Shown: piece after piece, positions 60,118 through 64,000 of the stretch | Layout of the letters: each line of letters opens with the position of its first letter | Position numbering within the stretch: the first letter of the stretch is position 1 | Assembly: GCA_934772045.1 (NCBI GenBank) | Contig: CAKVMH010000002.1 | Coordinates: forward strand, 186,001 to 250,000 | Reading direction: 5' to 3' | DNA: 64,000 nucleotides | From: an uncultured Clostridia bacterium | GTDB taxonomy: Bacteria > Bacillota > Clostridia > Christensenellales > UBA1242 | Program-made: the position numbers and the translations under genes | The notes under the pieces: model-generated | The model's input: the letters and a program-made list of their open reading frames with translations, nothing else | The model's database searches: none | What the model was told of the DNA's origin: nothing

Positions 60118-61452
60118 TTAAACAAAGTTTTTAAAGAATTTTTCACGCAATAACAAAAGTTTTGCATCGTTAATGCGGTAACTATTGTCAACACTCATGC
60201 TGAAAATTTTGTTGAAATGCCCTATTGCTTTTTCGTCTTCAATAATCATAACGTCTTGCAATGTTTGATTAATAAGCCCACGATTAAGTGTAAAAGAGCC
60301 ATACATAGCATATTTTGAATCAATAACCATTGCATTAAAGCGAATGAACCCGTCATAAAGATAACAATTTGCACCGCTTAAAGCAAGTTCTTTAACATAC
60401 GCACGTGAAGCAAAATACCTACTGCTGTTTTCAGATTTTAAAGGTACCATTAACCTTACATCGATGTTTGAATTTAATGCAAATTTCAGCAATGACATTA
60501 TGCTTTCAGTCGGTATAAATTCTTCAACCTGAATTTGAATTGATTCTTTTGCCATACAAATTGCTTTTATAAGCATCAATTCTAAGTCTTGATTAACAGC
60601 ATTAGGTATGTATTGCATTGTAGCGTCTGCTTTCACTTCAAATTTCGGTGCAGTATATTCCATGTATTTACCGCTTGCAAAAATGACATCTTTGTGCGCT
60701 GAAATATCGACTGCTTGGACAACATCGCCCTTAAATTTAAGCAACACATTTGCAACTGTACATTTATTTTTAAGTTGGCACTTTTTTGCGTCAATTTTGC
60801 CAAGATAAGCGGTTGTGCCATCAATAATTATGCGGTTGCGTTTATTGATTAATGTACGGTCGAAAGTGCGTAATTTGCTAAACTTATAAACTTTTGCACC
60901 TGCTTTAATTAATCCCTTTTTTGCCATGCGTGAAACATGCTTGTCATAAATAATTTTAACAATAACCCCAGCTTCTAACTTTTTTAACAATGGCTGTTCA
61001 AGCCATTCAAAATCGTTAACATCTAATTTGGTAACTTCAAAAATTATATATTTTTTTGCGGTGTTGATTTCACGCAATAAATTTTCCTTAAATTTGATGT
61101 GCGAATGGAAGAATTCAACACTATTGTTGCCATACACTTGTGCATTGTACCCTAATTTATTAAAACTGAAATAATCATCTGTCAAATTTTCATCTGTCTT
61201 TAATAACTGCTTACTTACAAGGTTTTCAAAAACTTGGTCTTCTTTAACTTTAACGGACAATGAATTGCGTTTTTTGTAATAAATGATTTTAGAGCATAAG
61301 TATATCACCCCACCAATAAGTGAAGTAAAAATAAAAAGCGTTAGCCACAAAATAATGGCGCGTGGTTTGTCGCGTTCAAAAATTATCATAATCGAGGACA
61401 TTACAATCAGCAGAATTGCCAAAAGTAATATTAATAAAATTTTACCTAACAT
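60118..61452 (-). CDS. Cardiolipin synthase-like protein with degenerate PLD motifs
   Basis: 444 aa. Two N-terminal helices (about 4-25 and 32-58) followed by two phospholipase-D domains, as in cardiolipin synthase. Yet both HxKxxxxD motifs are changed: the first reads NKRNRIIIDG (His to Lys, Lys to Asn) and the second reads FIRFNAMVID (His to Arg, Lys to Asn). Only the aspartates remain. It is therefore probably not a catalytic synthase but a binding or regulatory protein. It is next to the endonuclease IV-like gene on the same strand. The rest of the fold is intact, so it is not a decayed pseudogene. Confidence 0.85.
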   Translation of the reverse strand: MLGKILLILLLAILLIVMSSIMIIFERDKPRAIILWLTLFIFTSLIGGVIYLCSKIIYYKKRNSLSVKVKEDQVFENLVSKQLLKTDENLTDDYFSFNKLGYNAQVYGNNSVEFFHSHIKFKENLLREINTAKKYIIFEVTKLDVNDFEWLEQPLLKKLEAGVIVKIIYDKHVSRMAKKGLIKAGAKVYKFSKLRTFDRTLINKRNRIIIDGTTAYLGKIDAKKCQLKNKCTVANVLLKFKGDVVQAVDISAHKDVIFASGKYMEYTAPKFEVKADATMQYIPNAVNQDLELMLIKAICMAKESIQIQVEEFIPTESIMSLLKFALNSNIDVRLMVPLKSENSSRYFASRAYVKELALSGANCYLYDGFIRFNAMVIDSKYAMYGSFTLNRGLINQTLQDVMIIEDEKAIGHFNKIFSMSVDNSYRINDAKLLLLREKFFKNFV

Positions 61453-61546
61453 ATTTTTATTTTAACAAAAGTGCAATTTTAGTGCAACTAAAAATGTTAA
61501 AATTAAATTATTGCAGTTAAATTTTACAAAAATAAGCATAAAAATA

Positions 61547-61575
61547 TTGTAATTATTAAAATTTTTTGCTAATAT
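61547..61575 (+). promoter_or_regulatory. Promoter of the tRNA-Thr(CGU) array
   Basis: TTGTAA (61547-61552), 17-bp spacer, TAATAT (61570-61575) preceded by TG-C, an extended -10. The predicted start is about 12 bases before the tRNA. Confidence 0.65.
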
Positions 61576-61593
61576 ATTTACGATTACGCTTAT

Positions 61594-61669
61594 GCTGATG
61601 TAGCACAGTCGGTAGTGCAATTGATTCGTAATCAATAGGTCGCCGGTTCAAGTCCGGCCATCAGCTCCA
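61594..61669 (+). tRNA. tRNA-Thr (anticodon CGU), intact
   Basis: 76 nt with CCA. Acceptor GCTGATG pairs with CATCAGC; D stem GCAC / GTGC; anticodon stem ATTGA / TCAAT with loop TTCGTAA; normal T arm GCCGG...CCGGC. It is the parent-like copy of the two interrupted copies downstream. A run of eight T follows CCA. Confidence 0.94.
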
Positions 61670-61728
61670 TTTTTTTTATTATCAGGGACGTGCTTGCACT
61701 ACCGACGCTAAACTAAATTTTAATAAAT

Positions 61729-61951
61729 GCTGATGTAGCACAGTTGGCGAGTAGCGTTAAACAATATGCCACAATTGGCATGTTGTAGCGGTGCCGTCAG
61801 GCAACGAGTGAGCGTTAGCGATGGAAGTGCAATTGATTCGTAATCTTAGTTTAAGAAAACTTCATTTCGTGCTCACAGATATATTTCTTTATCTGTTCGC
61901 TCTCAATTCGTTTACAATAGGTCGCCGGTTCAAGTCCGGCCATCAGCTCCA
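61729..61951 (+). pseudogene. Interrupted tRNA-Thr(CGU), copy 1
   Basis: All parts of the 76-nt tRNA are present in order, but split by a 77-base insert in the D-loop (61748-61824) and a 70-base insert in the 3' side of the anticodon stem (61846-61915). 223 nt minus 147 gives exactly 76. Both inserts contain hairpins (61761-61786; 61875-61896). Changes from the intact gene are two bases at the edges of the first insert. No working tRNA is expected unless the inserts are removed. Confidence 0.85.
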
Positions 61952-62010
61952 TTTTTTTTATTATCAGGGACGTGCTTGCACTACCGACGCTAAACTAAAT
62001 TTTAATAAAT

Positions 62011-62233
62011 GCTGATGTAGCACAGTTGGCGAGTAGCGTTAAACAATATGCCACAATTGGCATGTTGTAGCGGTGCCGTCAGGCAACGAGTGAGCGTTAG
62101 CGATGGAAGTGCAATTGATTCGTAATCTTAGTTTAAGAAAACTTCATTTCGTGCTCACAGATATATTTCTTTATCTGTTCGCTCTCAATTCGTTTACAAT
62201 AGGTCGCCGGTTCAAGTCCGGCCATCAGCTCCA
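62011..62233 (+). pseudogene. Interrupted tRNA-Thr(CGU), copy 2
   Basis: Identical to copy 1 at every base compared, with the same two inserts. Its CCA is followed by a strong terminator instead of the T8 spacer. Confidence 0.85.
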
Positions 62234-62235
62234 AG

Positions 62236-62259
62236 TCCTAGAATGTCTAGGATTTTTTT
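62236..62259 (+). terminator. Terminator after the tRNA-Thr array
   Basis: TCCTAGA-ATG-TCTAGGA, perfect 7-bp stem, followed by seven T. Confidence 0.88.
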
Positions 62260-62316
62260 ACAAAAAATGGCTACAAAACTAGAATTTGTAACCATTAAGT
62301 CAATAAGATTTGAATT

Positions 62317-63393
62317 TTATTTGTATACCACAGTAATGATTTTACAAATTTCAGGATGAGAAACACAAGTCAACTTCAGTTTCACGCTACCCTTATTTTT
62401 AAATATTAAATTAATCAAAGGCGGATTATTTGCAGTAATTTCTGCAATATTTTTTTCATCATCAACAATCTCAACTTTTATGTATTGGTCGACATACTCA
62501 TCATCGCCATATGTAATTTGGTAATTCACACTATAAGATTTTCTTGTGATTGTTAAAGTGTCATTTTCTAAATTCGGCAAAACAATTTTATATTCTTTTG
62601 ATGGCACAATTATTGAACTGTCGTCTTTTGTTTCGTCATTTTCATTATTATTTTCTTCATCTTTACAATCATCGGTCTTGTAGCCTTCATAATTGTTTTC
62701 ATCAATTTTGTTGTCGTCGTCATTGTGTTCTTCTTTTTCATCAACTTTGTTGTCGGCGTCATTTTGTTCTTTTTTCTCATCAGTTTTGTTGCCATCATCA
62801 CTGTTTTCTTCGTTTTTATCGGTTTTATTATCGTTGTCACTTATATCGTCCGTATTGTCGTCTATGTTGCTATCGCCAGTGTTATCACCTGTTGTTTTGT
62901 CGTCGTCTAGTTTGACGTCGTTGTCATTATTGTAATTATCATCTTTATCGTTGTTATCTGTGTCGTCGTTTGAATTTATATCCTCATCTTTCTTTTCTGT
63001 GCTTGAATTATCATTTCTGCCATCATCTTTTGTGGTGCCTCTGTCTTCATTGTTTTCCGTCTTGTTTGTACCTTTATTATCGTCATCTGCCGAAATAGTG
63101 CTGTCATTATTACCTTTGTTAGAACTAGAATTTTCTTGATTATCAGTCTTAGTTTCGCTGTCACCAGAACTAGAATTATTATCACTACTATTAGAAGATG
63201 TATCATTATCGCCATTTGGTTTGTCGCTCGGTTTGATATTGGTGTAATTGCCATTCTTATTTTTGTTGTCAGTTTGTGAATTTTCATACCCAAAGTTATT
63301 GTTCGCTTCAATATTTCTTTTGACAATTAAAAAAATTGCTAGCGTTAATACTAGCGCGATACATAAAATTGGATAAAAAATTGCTTTACGCAC
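62317..63393 (-). CDS. Anchored Asp/Asn-rich repeat protein with C-terminal beta domain
   Basis: 358 aa. An N-terminal membrane anchor (about 4-24) is followed by residues 35-255 of extreme Asp/Asn/Glu/Lys/Ser composition with loose repeats (NKTDEKKEQNDADNKVDEKE type), then a C-terminal beta-rich domain of about 95 aa (IVLPNLENDTLTITRKSYSVNY...) like a bacterial Ig-like fold. It should face the outside, with the acidic region as a flexible or cation-binding spacer. No LPxTG or enzyme motif. The gene is read opposite to the tRNA array. Function unknown. Confidence 0.8.
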   Translation of the reverse strand: MRKAIFYPILCIALVLTLAIFLIVKRNIEANNNFGYENSQTDNKNKNGNYTNIKPSDKPNGDNDTSSNSSDNNSSSGDSETKTDNQENSSSNKGNNDSTISADDDNKGTNKTENNEDRGTTKDDGRNDNSSTEKKDEDINSNDDTDNNDKDDNYNNDNDVKLDDDKTTGDNTGDSNIDDNTDDISDNDNKTDKNEENSDDGNKTDEKKEQNDADNKVDEKEEHNDDDNKIDENNYEGYKTDDCKDEENNNENDETKDDSSIIVPSKEYKIVLPNLENDTLTITRKSYSVNYQITYGDDEYVDQYIKVEIVDDEKNIAEITANNPPLINLIFKNKGSVKLKLTCVSHPEICKIITVVYK

Positions 63394-63498
63394 GATAAAG
63401 CAATTCTAACACAATAGGTAAAAATAAGCAATTATTTTGTCGAATTTTAAAAGTTTACTAATAAAATTCGTATTTATTGAAAAGTACAAGAAAATTAA

Positions 63499-64000
63499 CT
63501 AATTATTTTCCTTTTTACGGTTGGTTATAATGTTAATTTTATGTTTTTCATTGTTAAGGTAAGATATGTAACCTTTAACCCTACTGTTGAGTTTGTAAAG
63601 ATAATGTGTTGCAACATTTGCCCTGTCGCTGTTCTCTTTTGTTATCGCCATGGCTGTGAAACCGTTGTCTAATTTAATAACTGCGCCGACAGGCAAAATT
63701 TTAACAACAGTGCCTTCCACTTCGTCGTCAATTTTAAGTTGATTAAAGGCTTCGTCCCTAGGGTCTGTGGTGAGTTGCTTCAACCCAACGCTTATGCGTG
63801 AAAAATCTGTGTTAGCGTCAAGCACTTTAAATTGATGAACAGATTGTTCGGTTAAAACGCTTTTTAAACTGTCAATTCGACCATAACTTGCGTCTGCAAT
63901 TGAAAGTTTTGCTTTTGCGCCAGTTTCTAGCAACACGACAGCATACTTATCTTCTAATTTGATAATGGTGCCTGACAAAACTTCACCAATTTCAACTGGC
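63499..64000 (-). CDS. S1-domain RNA-binding protein (5' end cut by window edge)
   Basis: The frame is open through the window end: codons before the TTG at 63978 read PVEIGEV, so the visible part is the C-terminal part of a longer gene. It holds S1 domains: one from the window edge to about 63780 (VEIGEVLSGTIIKLEDKYAVVLLE) and a second to about 63530 (DEVEGTVVKILPVGAVIKLDNG). It may be a ribosomal protein S1-like gene. The tail is Lys/Asn-rich. Which S1 family cannot be decided without the rest. Confidence 0.82.
   Translation of the reverse strand, partial: PVEIGEVLSGTIIKLEDKYAVVLLETGAKAKLSIADASYGRIDSLKSVLTEQSVHQFKVLDANTDFSRISVGLKQLTTDPRDEAFNQLKIDDEVEGTVVKILPVGAVIKLDNGFTAMAITKENSDRANVATHYLYKLNSRVKGYISYLNNEKHKINIITNRKKENN

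Larger units (their letters stand above)
61670..62233 (+). repeat. 282-bp tandem duplication of the interrupted tRNA block
   Basis: The block starting with the T-run and spacer (61670) through the interrupted tRNA (to 61951) is repeated at 61952-62233 with no difference seen. Starts of the tRNA parts are 61729 and 62011, period 282. Confidence 0.9.

Noticed and set aside
61821..62015. 64-aa frame across the first interrupted tRNA
   Set aside because: It crosses tRNA sequence and a terminator-like T-run, has no RBS and no recognisable protein features.
61729..62233. Archaeal-type or group I introns in the tRNA-Thr copies
   Set aside because: The insert edges do not form a bulge-helix-bulge (TAGT and ATAG do not pair), bacteria lack the splicing endonuclease, and 70-77 bases is too short for a group I intron.
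62550..62915. Open frames opposite the acidic repeat protein
   Set aside because: They are made by the Asp/Asn codon repeats read backwards and have biased Cys/His/Phe-rich products without any domain.

Overview
The window is AT-rich DNA from a spore-forming Firmicute, most likely an uncultivated clostridial lineage with a streamlined genome. Four things support this. The translation cluster (rimP, nusA, ylxR, ylxQ, infB, rbfA, truB) is in the order typical of Clostridia and Bacilli. Complete spoIIIAA-AH, spoIIAA-AB-sigF and spoVAC-AD-AE sets are present. serS is controlled by a T-box leader, and lexA carries a Gram-positive SOS box. The genetic code is standard: TGA is used as a stop. Gene density is high, most operons have overlapping or abutting genes, and many promoters show a clean TTGACA / 17 bp / TATAAT pattern.

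Layout. 1-10.7 kb: the end of the cdsA-rseP lipid and regulated-proteolysis locus, a strangely shortened PolC-like protein, the translation-factor operon and efp. 10.8-15.5 kb: the eight-gene spoIIIA engulfment channel operon. 15.7-19.4 kb: an Asp23-family gene, nusB with a duplicated tail, xseA-xseB and an editing-domain-less proS. 19.6-24.6 kb: tRNA-Glu, a small XRE regulator, comEC-holA-ygjP, rpsT and murI. 24.7-35.1 kb: a class A penicillin-binding protein, then miaB-mutS-mutL-miaA-ynbB. 35.1-39.6 kb: a gene-free structured stretch, serS with its T-box, a tyrosine recombinase and lexA. 39.8-43.9 kb: a PadR regulator fused to a membrane domain, followed by an ABC-2 transporter. 44-52 kb (mostly minus strand): rnhA, tRNA-Trp, rny, thiI-nifS, yunB and spoVA. 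52.2-56.6 kb: an Asn-rich lipoprotein, the spoIIA operon and a zinc-ribbon membrane protein. 56.7-57.5 kb: a six-tRNA cluster with a partly duplicated tRNA-Thr. 57.7-61.5 kb: a small GGDEF protein, an RluA-type pseudouridine synthase, an endonuclease IV-like protein and a phospholipase-D-fold protein without its catalytic residues. 61.6-64 kb: a tRNA-Thr(CGU) gene followed by two identical copies broken by two insertions each, an Asp/Asn-rich anchored protein and an S1-domain protein cut by the window edge.

Most of the window is housekeeping: translation, tRNA modification, mismatch repair, RNA decay, and sporulation control from forespore sigma-F through SpoIIIA to SpoVA. Its oddities are losses and rearrangements. 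The isoprenoid genes normally embedded in two of these operons (dxr and ispG; ispA and dxs) are absent. PolC is reduced to its N-terminal, OB and proofreading modules. ProRS has lost its editing insertion.

The least explained stretches are three. One is the interrupted tRNA-Thr array at 61.6-62.2 kb. The second is the 35.1-37.6 kb region, where a perfect palindrome and related inverted motifs bracket the serS unit next to a tyrosine recombinase gene. The third is the membrane-tethered PadR regulator with its ABC transporter. No complete mobile element, CRISPR array or rRNA gene was seen.
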